A stretch of DNA of 32,503 nucleotides from Oceanicaulis sp. Lineage in GTDB: Bacteria; Pseudomonadota; Alphaproteobacteria; Caulobacterales; Maricaulaceae. The position numbers and the translations under genes are program-made. Numbering within the stretch: the stretch's first letter is position 1; each line of letters opens with the position of its first letter. The notes below the pieces were generated by a model. It searched no databases, was not told where the DNA came from, and saw only the letters and a list, made by a program, of their open reading frames with translations. Positions 1 through 6,680 of this stretch are shown in pieces. Location: positions 1 to 32,503 of the forward strand of contig JANQMI010000167.1 in assembly GCA_028280165.1 (NCBI GenBank). The letters are read 5' to 3'.

Positions 1-731
1 GCCTTGGCTTCAGCCAGTTCAGCGGCGGCGGCAACCATTTTCGATTGATCCTGAATGGCCGCGGCGATCAGCGCCGCCTTATCGTCGAGGCCCTCGGCGA
101 CCTCGGTCAAGCGCAGCCGCTCGTCGCGCAAGGAATTGACCAGCCCGTCGGCTTTGGCTTTCGCCAAGGTGGAGCTGTCTTCCAGGCTGTCAGCGTGATG
201 GGCGATCACTTCTTCCATCGCGGCCAGGCGGGCGAGCGCGCCCTGCATGGCCTGATTGACCCGATCCACCTGAAGGCTCACCGCGTCGGCCAACCGAACC
301 GCGTCTGCGTCGGCATGGGCCACTGGAGCTGCCAGACGAGCAACCGCGGCATCCAGGCGGCGGGCCCGGGCACCGGCTTGCGCAACTTCGCGACCCAGGA
401 CGCCGGCCAAAATGAAGAGCGTGGCGGGAGCGATGGCGAAGACCGACAGGCCAGCCAGCTGGGCGGGGGTCAGCGCCGTCAGATCCGCATAGCCAGCCAG
501 ATAGGCGCTTGCTCCACCAATCCACAACAGTCCAAATGACACGCCCAGGAAGGTCGCCCACCCTCCCGCTCTCTCCTTGTGCGGCCCCAGGTCAGAGTTC
601 AGTGCTTGCGGCGTGCGCGCGCCATCAGACGCCGTCAGGGCCCCGCCTGAAGCTTCGCTGAAGACGGCGCTCTCAGCTCTATCGGGTGTATCCGTGGCAG
701 ACGCATCTGGAGTTTTCGAATTGGCGGCCAT
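1..731 (-). CDS. TipN-like membrane-anchored coiled-coil protein, 3' end cut by the window edge
   Basis: An open minus-strand frame begins at an ATG at 731 and runs off the left edge, giving about 243 visible residues. The N-terminus is a polar, Ser/Thr/Ala-rich cytoplasmic stretch of about 55 residues. Two hydrophobic segments follow at roughly residues 58-81 and 91-113. After residue 115 comes a long charged, Ala/Leu-rich helix with heptad character (for example RARRLDAAVARL). Two N-terminal membrane segments followed by a long coiled coil is the plan of TipN, the new-pole marker of Caulobacter, but the visible part alone cannot prove orthology. Other polar coiled-coil proteins with the same plan are possible. 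The opposite-strand frames over this stretch look like shadows. Confidence 0.5.
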   Translation of the reverse strand, partial: MAANSKTPDASATDTPDRAESAVFSEASGGALTASDGARTPQALNSDLGPHKERAGGWATFLGVSFGLLWIGGASAYLAGYADLTALTPAQLAGLSVFAIAPATLFILAGVLGREVAQAGARARRLDAAVARLAAPVAHADADAVRLADAVSLQVDRVNQAMQGALARLAAMEEVIAHHADSLEDSSTLAKAKADGLVNSLRDERLRLTEVAEGLDDKAALIAAAIQDQSKMVAAAAELAEAK

Positions 732-856
732 ATCGCCTCAATGCTTTGCTGAAATCGGGTCCAAGGTCACGACTTTAGCAGAGTCGTGCAGCTTCAGTCG
801 CGATCGTGGCACTGAAACATCCGTATAAATCTGTTTTAAGCGTGAAAAGCCTGGAG

Positions 857-1126
857 TTAAAGCACCGGGTAGACGATCGTAGCATCACCATTGTCGCAGT
901 CGGAGGCGGGTGTTGCGCCATCGCTTGCAGGGATGATGAGAGCGTCGCCGGTGACATGGACGCGATCTGCGGTCAGCGTCCAGCGGCCTTCGCTTGAGGC
1001 TTCAATCGTGTAATGGGCGGGCTGGAAATGAACGGGGTCGCACTCTTCTTCGCGCTCATATCCAAAGCCGATCACCGCCAGCAGGGCGGCCGCTACGAAA
1101 TGCAGGATGTCGAACACGAGAGTCAT
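857..1126 (-). CDS. Small membrane-anchored or exported hypothetical protein (89 aa)
   Basis: The product is not recognised. It starts with a hydrophobic helix (FDILHFVAAALLAVIGFGY, about residues 5-23) that could be an uncleaved anchor or signal sequence. A compact soluble part follows, with two cysteines (in EEECDP and SDCDNG) and alternating beta-like residues. The ATG at 1126 is preceded by GGGAGG about 11 bases upstream, which supports this strand over the overlapping plus-strand frame at 806-997. It stands alone between the TipN-like gene and the DUF418 gene. The two cysteines could form a disulfide if the domain lies in the periplasm (inference). Confidence 0.5.
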   Translation of the reverse strand: MTLVFDILHFVAAALLAVIGFGYEREEECDPVHFQPAHYTIEASSEGRWTLTADRVHVTGDALIIPASDGATPASDCDNGDATIVYPVL

Positions 1127-1327
1127 AGTGCGTCACGCCTCCCACGTGACCATCAACCATTCTGGTATGCCTATACTCAGTGAGCGGTGCAAGGACATCT
1201 CCCCCAGATTTGCATGAAATCTTGGTAAGACTGACCGGTGATGACGAATGTCACGGCTTGTGGTGCGCGCGATTTAGCGCAAGGGTTCAAACCCGAAGGA
1301 CCACGATCAGCCATGGAAGGGGAGGCC

Positions 1328-2602
1328 ATGACCGACGCATCCGATCAAAACTCAGTTGAAGAAAGCACCAATGGCGAGGCCGCAACACGTGCCGCGCCGC
1401 ATTCGGCACCGGTCGCGATCAAGGACCGCTTTGAGAGCCTGGATGTTCTGCGCGGCGTCGCGGTTCTTGGCATCTTGATGCTGAATGTTCAGGCCTTCCT
1501 GATGGCCTCCAATGCCTATATCTACCCGCCCGCGCACATGGACATTACCGGGGTGAATCTGACGACCTGGCAGATCCAGTGGGTCTTTTTTGATTCGAAA
1601 TTCATCACGACCTTCTCCGCCCTGTTTGGCGCTGGCATGCTGCTTATGGTCGGAGATGCGCCGGATGCGTCGCGGAAGCTGCATTTCAGCCGGATGACCT
1701 GGCTTCTTGTTTTCGGTCTATTGCATATGTTCGTCTTCTGGTTCGGCGACATCCTGACCACCTATGCTTTAGCGGGCTTCATCATTGTGTTTTTCCGCCA
1801 GATGTCGGCCACCAAGCTGATTGTCTGGGGTCTGATCTGGCTGGCGATCTCCGGCTTGCTCTATATTGGTGCCATGGCATCAATGGGGCTCATTCCAGAA
1901 GATCAGCTCGCTGAAAATCACCCCCTTATGTACGCCCCTTCAGACCTGCGCGACCTGGTGGGAGCCTACCAGACTGGCTTCCTGGAGAGCCGCGGCTATA
2001 ACGCCATCAATGGAGCCTTCAACCTAGGCTCTTTGGTGCTTGTTGGAGGCCGCATTATTGGGGTCATGTTCCTGGGTATGGCCCTGTTTAAGCTGGGCTT
2101 TCTGACCGCAAAATGGAGCGTGCGATCCTATCTCATTACTCTGGTCATCGGGCTGGGTGTTGGCTGGCCGATCGCGGCCTATGGCATGAATATCTTCGTC
2201 GACAGTGGCTTCGATGTGCGTCAGCTATGGATCATGCTGGGTACCAACTATATCGCCATGCTGTTTGTGGCTCTGGGCTATGCCAGCCTGGTTATGCTGA
2301 TCTGCAAAGCGCCATGGCTGAAGATTGTGCGCTACCCGTTTGCCTGTGCTGGGCGCATGGCGTTCACCAATTATCTGGGTCAAACCTTCATCATGGTGTT
2401 CATTGCCGTAGGCGGGATTGGGCTTGGGCAATTCGGGCAGCTGGAGCGCATTGAGCAAGTCCAGCTTGTGGTGGCCGTGTGGGTCTTCCAGCTGATATTC
2501 TCAGTGCTCTGGCTTCAGGTGTTCAGAATGGGCCCGCTGGAGTGGCTGTGGCGAACCCTCAGCTATGGGCGCGTTCAGCCCCTCTTCAAGGCCAAGGCAT
2601 GA
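1328..2602 (+). CDS. DUF418 (YeiB-type) integral membrane protein
   Basis: This is a polytopic membrane protein of 424 residues with about ten hydrophobic helices. The N-terminal block RFESLDVLRGVAVLGILMLN and the C-terminal block GRMAFTNYLGQTFIMVFI are signatures of DUF418/YeiB proteins, whose biochemical role is not settled; related membrane families suggest acyl or small-molecule transfer at the membrane. The first about 30 residues are polar and cytoplasmic. The ATG at 1328 is chosen because GGAAGGGGAGG lies directly upstream (1315-1325); in-frame starts at 1238 and 1313 lack this. The stop overlaps the start of the next gene (ATGA), so the two are probably translationally coupled. Confidence 0.85.
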   Translation: MTDASDQNSVEESTNGEAATRAAPHSAPVAIKDRFESLDVLRGVAVLGILMLNVQAFLMASNAYIYPPAHMDITGVNLTTWQIQWVFFDSKFITTFSALFGAGMLLMVGDAPDASRKLHFSRMTWLLVFGLLHMFVFWFGDILTTYALAGFIIVFFRQMSATKLIVWGLIWLAISGLLYIGAMASMGLIPEDQLAENHPLMYAPSDLRDLVGAYQTGFLESRGYNAINGAFNLGSLVLVGGRIIGVMFLGMALFKLGFLTAKWSVRSYLITLVIGLGVGWPIAAYGMNIFVDSGFDVRQLWIMLGTNYIAMLFVALGYASLVMLICKAPWLKIVRYPFACAGRMAFTNYLGQTFIMVFIAVGGIGLGQFGQLERIEQVQLVVAVWVFQLIFSVLWLQVFRMGPLEWLWRTLSYGRVQPLFKAKA

Positions 2603-2991
2603 GCGATACGGTTCGCGCCGGTGACGCGATAGCCGTCTACGGGCTGTTGCGCGCCGGCGAAAGCGGGTTTGCCCGCTTTGGTCTGGCCGACGCGTTTAAG
2701 CCGCTCGGGCCGTGCCTGATCCCTGGAGACCTCTGGGATATGGGAAAGTTCCCGGGTCTGGTGGCGGGCACAGGTGAAGTGGTCGGCGAGCTGTTTGAAG
2801 TGGTCGACCCATCGGTCATGCCCAGGCTGGATGCGTTTGAGGATTATTGGCCCAACGATCCTGACCGATCGCGCTATGACCGAGTGAAGGTCAAGCTTGT
2901 GGAATCTGATCGAAGCGCATGGGTCTATGTGTGGCGGCTGGGCTTGGACGATGCCACGCAGATTGTCAGCGGAGACTGGTTCGAGCGGTAG
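2599..2991 (+). CDS. Gamma-glutamylcyclotransferase-like (AIG2/GGCT fold) protein
   Basis: This is a 130-residue cytoplasmic protein. The opening AVYGLLRAGESGF matches the YGTL/R-x-G substrate loop of GGCT-like proteins. RLDAFEDYW carries the glutamate that acts as general acid/base in the family (usually R-L-D-x-x-E-G-Y). A C-terminal W-V-Y-V-W strand matches the typical beta-barrel end. Known members cleave gamma-glutamyl amines or peptides to 5-oxoproline; the substrate here cannot be told from sequence. The start at 2599 overlaps the DUF418 stop by four bases. An upstream in-frame start at 2479 would lie inside the DUF418 gene and is rejected. A dispersed repeat begins just after the stop. 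Confidence 0.8.
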   Translation: MSDTVRAGDAIAVYGLLRAGESGFARFGLADAFKPLGPCLIPGDLWDMGKFPGLVAGTGEVVGELFEVVDPSVMPRLDAFEDYWPNDPDRSRYDRVKVKLVESDRSAWVYVWRLGLDDATQIVSGDWFER

Positions 2992-2996
2992 GTCGA

Positions 2997-3107
2997 CATC
3001 CTGAGGGTCCTTCGAGACGCGCTGCGCGCTCCTCAGGATGAGGGCTTCATTTAGCACCCGCCTTCCTCATCCTGAGGAGCGAGCCCTTGGCTGGCGTCTC
3101 GAAGGAC
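2997..3107. repeat. Family A intergenic palindromic repeat, copy 1 (short arm then long arm)
   Basis: Two facing arms share GTCCTTCGAGACG at the outside and CCTCAGGATGAGG at the inside. The left arm (about 3008-3044) has the short GCGCTGCGCG middle and the right arm (3065-3107) a longer middle. The pair can fold into one long hairpin. It sits between two convergent genes, where it may end transcription from both sides. A second copy, in opposite overall orientation, lies at 8638-8750. Confidence 0.85.
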
Positions 3108-3114
3108 GCACCTC

Positions 3115-3759
3115 CTAGACCGCGTCCGGCTGCTTCTCTGGCGCAGCATCAGCAAACTCCGGCAGCGCGCGGGCGGCTTCGTCGGCGGCCACCAGGTGCC
3201 GGTAGGCGCTGACGTCCACGCCAAAGCGCCGCGCATTGACCATCTGAGGCAGCAGATAAATCTCAGCCAGGCTTGGCCCTTCGCCGAAGATGAAGCCATT
3301 TTGTCCGTTCGCCTTGGCAGCTAGCGTTTCAAGGGCGGCAAAGCCCACTTCCATCCAATGGCGCGCCCAGGCCCAGGCCCCGTCCTGATCATCGCCATAG
3401 TCCGCGCGCACCTTCTTCATCACGCGTAGGTTTTGCAGCGGGTGAATGTCACAGCCGATGACAGACGCAAAGGCGCGCACTTTGGTGCGCTCAACGCGAT
3501 CAGATGGAAGCAGGGGGCGCTGAGGATAGGTCTCCTCAATCCATTCCAGGATCGCTGGACTTTGAGTGAGCAGTTCGCCGTCGACCTCCAGCGCCGGGAC
3601 AAGCCCTTGTGGGTTCTTCGCCAGATAGTCCGGGCTGGATTGGGCCCCTTCCAGCAGATTCACCGGAGCCACTTCATAGGGCACGCCCTTCCAGTTCAGC
3701 GCAAGACGCACGCGATAGGTGGTGCCGGATCGAAAATAGCCGTGAAGAACCAGAGACAT
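3115..3759 (-). CDS. maiA: Maleylacetoacetate isomerase, zeta-class GST fold
   Basis: The 214-residue protein has the thioredoxin-like N-domain (LTQSPAILEWIEETYP, with the SPAI glutathione-binding turn) and the helical C-domain. CDIHPLQNLRV and QMVNARRFGVD are hallmarks of maleylacetoacetate isomerase, which converts maleylacetoacetate to fumarylacetoacetate in tyrosine breakdown. One oddity is that the usual active-site S-S-C-x-x-R-V-R is RSGTTYRVR (residues 10-18), so the Cys and one Ser are missing. The ATG at 3759 has GAGGAG about nine bases upstream. The gene is divergent from hpd, and homogentisate dioxygenase and fumarylacetoacetase are not in the window. A generic GST is the alternative, but the neighbourhood favours maiA. 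Confidence 0.85.
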   Translation of the reverse strand: MSLVLHGYFRSGTTYRVRLALNWKGVPYEVAPVNLLEGAQSSPDYLAKNPQGLVPALEVDGELLTQSPAILEWIEETYPQRPLLPSDRVERTKVRAFASVIGCDIHPLQNLRVMKKVRADYGDDQDGAWAWARHWMEVGFAALETLAAKANGQNGFIFGEGPSLAEIYLLPQMVNARRFGVDVSAYRHLVAADEAARALPEFADAAPEKQPDAV

Positions 3760-3802
3760 GATCGACGCTCCTCGGCACAGGGCCGCATAAGGGAGATGAA
3801 TT

Positions 3803-3820
3803 TAGTTGCAAATGATACTA
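3803..3820. promoter_or_regulatory. Candidate MarR-type operator in the maiA/hpd divergent promoter
   Basis: The 18 bases TAGTTGCAAATGATACTA form an imperfect palindrome of the pattern TAGT-nn-CA-nn-TG-nn-ACTA, with 12 of 18 positions symmetric. It sits 44 bases from the maiA start and about 90 from the hpd start, in an AT-rich part of the only regulatory gap shared by the two catabolic genes. A MarR-family gene follows hpd. The size fits MarR operators; which protein binds is inferred. Confidence 0.45.
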
Positions 3821-3909
3821 TTTTGCTCCAGCAACACTGCGCGCGCTCCCCGCTTCGATCAAGCGTTGATGGGCGCGATTTGATTTTCTTAAGCTGACAG
3901 GAGCGCCCC

Positions 3910-4971
3910 ATGGCTGATCTGTTTGAAAACCCGCTGGGCACCAACGGGTTCGAGTTCGTTGAATACACCTCGCCGGAGCCGGAAAAGCTGGTGGAGCTGT
4001 TCACGCTTCTGGGCTTCACGGCGGTAGCCAAGCACAAAACCAAAGACATCACCCGGTTTGCCCAGGGTGATATCAACTTCCTGGTCAATAAAGAGACCAC
4101 AGGACAGGCTGCGGATTTCCGCGCCGCCCATGGTCCAAGCGCGAACGCCATGGCGTTTCGCGTGAAAGACGCTAAGCAAGCCTATGCTGACGCCATCGAG
4201 CGCGGCGCTGAACCCTTCGGCGACGGTGTCTGGACGAACGCCTTCCCGGCCATCAAAGGTATTGGCGGTTCGGTGCTTTACCTTGTCGATACCTATGGCG
4301 ACGATCTCTACGCGGACGAGTTTGAAGCTCTCGAAGGTGCCGGCGACACCACGGGCGTAGGCCTGGAAGTGCTCGACCACCTGACCCACAACGTGTTCAT
4401 GGGCAATATGGACACCTGGGCCGGTTTTTATGAGAAGGTCTTCAACTTCCGCGAAATCCGCTATTTCGACATTCAGGGCCAGCATACCGGTCTGTTGTCG
4501 CGCGCCATGACGGGCCCGTGCGGCAAGTTGAAAATCCCGCTCAACGAAAGCTCGGATGATCAGTCTCAGATCGCCGAATATTTGCGCGAGTATAATGGCG
4601 AAGGCATCCAGCACATCGCTTTGACCACGCCGGATATCTACACCACCGTTGAAAAACTTCGCGAAGCCGGCGTGGTGTTCCAGTCCACGCCTGAAACCTA
4701 TTACGAGCTGATCGACGAGCGCGTGCCGAACCACGGCGAAGACGTGGCCCGCCTGAAGCAGAACTCCATCCTGGTCGACGGCAATCCGGAAACTGGCGAC
4801 GGCCTGCTGCTGCAGATCTTTACCACCACCAATATCGGCCCGATTTTCTTTGAGATTATCCAACGCAAAGGCAATGAAGGCTTCGGCGAGGGCAATTTCA
4901 AAGCGCTGTTCGAATCCATTGAGCTCGATCAAATCCGCCGCGGCGTCATCAAGACCGAGCCGGCGGAGTAG
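3910..4971 (+). CDS. hpd: 4-hydroxyphenylpyruvate dioxygenase
   Basis: The enzyme is a cytoplasmic non-haem Fe(II) dioxygenase that turns 4-hydroxyphenylpyruvate into homogentisate. The 353 residues form two vicinal-oxygen-chelate repeats. The iron triad is visible as H157 (LDHLTHNV), H235 (IQHIALTT) and E315 (FFEIIQRKG). The C-terminal NEGFGEGNFKALFESIELDQ is strongly family-specific, and the length is normal for bacterial enzymes. AGGAG lies at 3899-3903, seven bases before the ATG. With maiA divergent and a MarR gene downstream, it forms a local tyrosine-degradation cluster; the other pathway genes must lie elsewhere. A long antisense frame over this gene is a shadow. Confidence 0.97.
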   Translation: MADLFENPLGTNGFEFVEYTSPEPEKLVELFTLLGFTAVAKHKTKDITRFAQGDINFLVNKETTGQAADFRAAHGPSANAMAFRVKDAKQAYADAIERGAEPFGDGVWTNAFPAIKGIGGSVLYLVDTYGDDLYADEFEALEGAGDTTGVGLEVLDHLTHNVFMGNMDTWAGFYEKVFNFREIRYFDIQGQHTGLLSRAMTGPCGKLKIPLNESSDDQSQIAEYLREYNGEGIQHIALTTPDIYTTVEKLREAGVVFQSTPETYYELIDERVPNHGEDVARLKQNSILVDGNPETGDGLLLQIFTTTNIGPIFFEIIQRKGNEGFGEGNFKALFESIELDQIRRGVIKTEPAE

Positions 4972-4985
4972 GCCAAAATCGGTAT

Positions 4986-5098
4986 CTCCCCCTGCTTGCG
5001 GGGGGAGTGTCCCGAAGGGACGAGGGGGGCTTGCAGCGTTGCGATGCCCCCTCCGCCCCGGATCAAGTCCGGGACACCTCCCCCGCAAGCAGGGGAGG
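4986..5098. repeat. Family D palindromic repeat pair between hpd and the marR gene
   Basis: The left arm (about 4986-5030) contains CTCCCCCTGCTTGCGGGGGG and then GTGTCCCGAAGGGACGAGG. The right arm (about 5046-5098) is its inverse with an extra GGATCAAGTCC insert. Both arms fold internally and with each other. The block fills most of the hpd-marR gap, leaving only about 20 bases before the marR start. A single arm recurs at 14819-14865. Confidence 0.8.
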
Positions 5099-5118
5099 AC
5101 ATCGGATCGGAGCCCTTC

Positions 5119-5583
5119 ATGGATAAACCCGTCAAACCCGATCTCCGGCTCCCCGACTATCTGCCCTACCGGCTGTCGGTGGTGTCGAATAAAGCCTCCA
5201 GCCTGATCGCAAAGGCGTATCAGGCCCGCTTTGGCTTGAGCATTTGGGAGTGGCGGGTGATCGCGGTGTTGGGCGGAGAAGCGCGACCGATGACCGCTCA
5301 GGCGGTCTGCGAAGCAACCGCCATGGACAAGGTCACCGTTAGCCGCGCGATCCGCGCGCTGGATGGACGGGACCTGGTCCGCCGCCAGCCCAATGCTGGT
5401 GATAAGCGCGCCAGCGATGTCACGCTGACCGGAGAGGGTGAGGCCATCTACGCCGAGATCGCACCGTCGGCACTGGATTACGAAGCGCGCGTGCTCGCAG
5501 ATTTCACAGATGAGGAGCGCGCAGCGTTGAAACAGCTGCTGGAGCAGCTGGAGCGTAGTCTTGATGGCGTGAGCTTGAAGTAA
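5119..5583 (+). CDS. MarR-family transcriptional regulator
   Basis: The 154-residue protein has the winged-helix layout of MarR dimers: an N-terminal dimerisation helix (YRLSVVSNKASSLIAKAY), a helix-turn-helix (MTAQAVCEATAMDKVTVSRA, recognition helix about residues 70-85), a wing (RRQPNAGDKRASDVTLT, with the D-x-R turn) and C-terminal dimer helices. MarR proteins usually repress until an aromatic or phenolic ligand binds. Being beside hpd and maiA, it is the likely regulator of tyrosine catabolism (inference). The ATG at 5119 is preceded by GGAG at 5109-5112. An in-frame start at 4996 would read through the repeat and is rejected. A hairpin at its stop codon separates it from the alternative oxidase gene. 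Confidence 0.9.
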   Translation: MDKPVKPDLRLPDYLPYRLSVVSNKASSLIAKAYQARFGLSIWEWRVIAVLGGEARPMTAQAVCEATAMDKVTVSRAIRALDGRDLVRRQPNAGDKRASDVTLTGEGEAIYAEIAPSALDYEARVLADFTDEERAALKQLLEQLERSLDGVSLK

Positions 5584-5600
5584 AGCTCACGCGAGGATTT
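5567..5600 (+). terminator. Hairpin overlapping the marR stop codon
   Basis: GCGTGAGCTT (5567-5576) pairs perfectly with AAGCTCACGC (5583-5592) around a six-base loop that holds the first two bases of the TAA stop. Only GAGGATTTT follows, so the U-tract is weak. It resembles an intrinsic terminator but efficiency is uncertain. Confidence 0.5.
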
Positions 5601-5622
5601 TAAGAAGAATCAGGACTTTGAA

Positions 5623-5647
5623 ATTCCCACATTTGAAGTGTGGGAAT
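5623..5647. other. Perfect 9-bp stem hairpin upstream of the alternative oxidase gene
   Basis: ATTCCCACA and TGTGGGAAT form a perfect nine-base inverted repeat around a seven-base loop. It lies about 120 bases before the aox start and has no T-run after it. It could be an operator or an RNA leader structure; neither can be chosen from sequence. Confidence 0.5.
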
Positions 5648-5713
5648 CCATGCATCATTTCATTCAATCAGCATTAAGCCCCAGGGTGCGACATCTGGCC
5701 CGTATTGCTTGAT

Positions 5714-5749
5714 GACACGGGGTTTCACCCCATGTCTGTTATCAAGACA
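5714..5749 (+). promoter_or_regulatory. Leader hairpin plus inverted repeat just upstream of aox
   Basis: GACA-c-GGGGT (5714-5723) pairs with ACCCC-a-TGTC (5727-5736) with one mismatch and a three-base loop. Overlapping it, TGTCT (5733-5737) and AGACA (5745-5749) form a second inverted repeat. The two share the TGTC bases, so they are mutually exclusive. They end only about 17 bases from the aox start, directly before its AGGAG site (5753-5757), where they could affect transcription or translation. Confidence 0.35.
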
Positions 5750-5766
5750 CAAAGGAGCCACGCCCC

Positions 5767-6429
5767 ATGAGCCGCTACACCGATGATGCCCTGAGCAAGC
5801 GCCGGGTCCCGGATGGGTTCCGCGATCGTATTGCCCTGCGCATGGTGAAGGTCATGCGTGTGTTCGCCGATCTCTTTTTCCAAAAGCGCTATGGCCACCG
5901 GGCGGTGGTTCTTGAAACTGTGGCGGCTGTGCCGGGCATGGTCGGTGGTGCGCTTCAGCATCTCAAAGCCCTGCGCCATATCCGTGATGATCAGGGCTGG
6001 ATTCGCGAGCTGCTCGACGAAGCCGACAATGAACGCATGCATCTGATGACCTTCGTCCAGATCGCACAGCCCAGCGCGTTTGAACGCTTCCTGATCGTGT
6101 TTGCCCAGGGGCTGTTCTACAACGCCTACTTCTTCATGTATTTGTTTGCCCCGCGCACCGCGCACCGCTTCGTGGCTTATCTCGAGGAGGAGGCGGTGGT
6201 CAGCTATACCGGCTACCTGGACGCCATCGATGCGGGGGAGCTGGACAATGTGCCCGCGCCGCAAATTGCCATCGATTACTGGAAGCTGCCTGATGACGCC
6301 CGTCTGCGCGATGTCGTCTTGGTGGTGCGCGAAGACGAGGCCGAACACCGTGACACCAATCACCGCTTCGCCGATGAGCTGAGTGGGGTTGAGGTCAAGG
6401 CTGAAGCGTCTGAGAAGGTGGACGCCTAA
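5767..6429 (+). CDS. aox: Alternative oxidase (cyanide-insensitive ubiquinol oxidase)
   Basis: This is a monotopic di-iron carboxylate enzyme on the inner face of the cytoplasmic membrane. It oxidises ubiquinol and reduces oxygen to water without proton pumping. All four family motifs are intact: LETVA (E50), NERMH (E89, H92), LEEEAV (139-144) and REDEAEHRD (E192, H195). The 220-residue length is normal for bacterial forms, which lack the plant N-terminal redox-control cysteine region. AGGAG precedes the ATG. It stands alone between a hairpin and a repeat block, so it is probably monocistronic. Bacterial AOX is patchy in distribution, with proposed roles in relieving over-reduction or in respiration under nitric oxide or sulfide. 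Confidence 0.96.
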   Translation: MSRYTDDALSKRRVPDGFRDRIALRMVKVMRVFADLFFQKRYGHRAVVLETVAAVPGMVGGALQHLKALRHIRDDQGWIRELLDEADNERMHLMTFVQIAQPSAFERFLIVFAQGLFYNAYFFMYLFAPRTAHRFVAYLEEEAVVSYTGYLDAIDAGELDNVPAPQIAIDYWKLPDDARLRDVVLVVREDEAEHRDTNHRFADELSGVEVKAEASEKVDA

Positions 6430-6443
6430 GGGGCACCCTCGCT

Positions 6444-6530
6444 TCTCTTCCCCGGCGCAGGCCGGGGTCCAGAGCCATTAAGCGCTGCGTTTCTTGTTCA
6501 CTGGGTCCCGGCCTACGCCGGGAAAGAGAG
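6444..6530. repeat. Family B inverted repeat pair downstream of aox
   Basis: The left arm CTCTTCCCCGGCGCAGGCCG and the right arm (about 6501-6528, read in reverse) match at 24 of 28 positions. Each arm is itself a small GC hairpin with the CCCGGC-n-GCCGGG core. About 30 bases separate the arms. This type of element is common between genes in alphaproteobacteria. It probably acts as the aox transcript end. Confidence 0.75.
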
Positions 6531-6551
6531 GTTTGGGAAGACTGGGCGTCT

Positions 6552-6569
6552 CCTCCCGCTTGCGGGAGG
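6552..6569. terminator. Short GC hairpin, core-like part of family D
   Basis: CCTCCCGC and GCGGGAGG form a perfect eight-base stem over a TT loop. It resembles the CTTGCGGGGGAGG core of the family D repeat but lacks the rest. No U-tract follows, so terminator activity is only possible. Confidence 0.35.
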
Positions 6570-6680
6570 CAATCAGGTTGCAGCATTCCGGCAGCTTGGC
6601 TCCGCCAAACCCCCACCTGCCTTGCCAGAATTGTCATAGCCTCGTCATCAGAGCGGGGTAGGGCTCGCGGAGGTTTTACC

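Noticed and set aside
45-561. Plus-strand frame 45-539 and minus-strand frame 190-561
   Set aside because: Both are out of frame with the longer minus-strand frame from 731, which has membrane helices and a coiled coil. Their translations are Arg/Gly-rich shadow sequence.
1238-1327. Upstream start for the DUF418 protein
   Set aside because: The extra residues are not typical of the family and there is a much better ribosome site before the ATG at 1328.
2997-3107. Possible CRISPR or small RNA in the repeat-rich gaps
   Set aside because: Arms are inverted, not direct repeats with unique spacers, and there are no cas genes. A small RNA cannot be argued without a promoter.
3889-5088. 399-residue open frame antisense to hpd
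   Set aside because: It mirrors the whole of hpd, has low-complexity, family-free sequence, and hpd on the other strand has every catalytic residue and a ribosome site.
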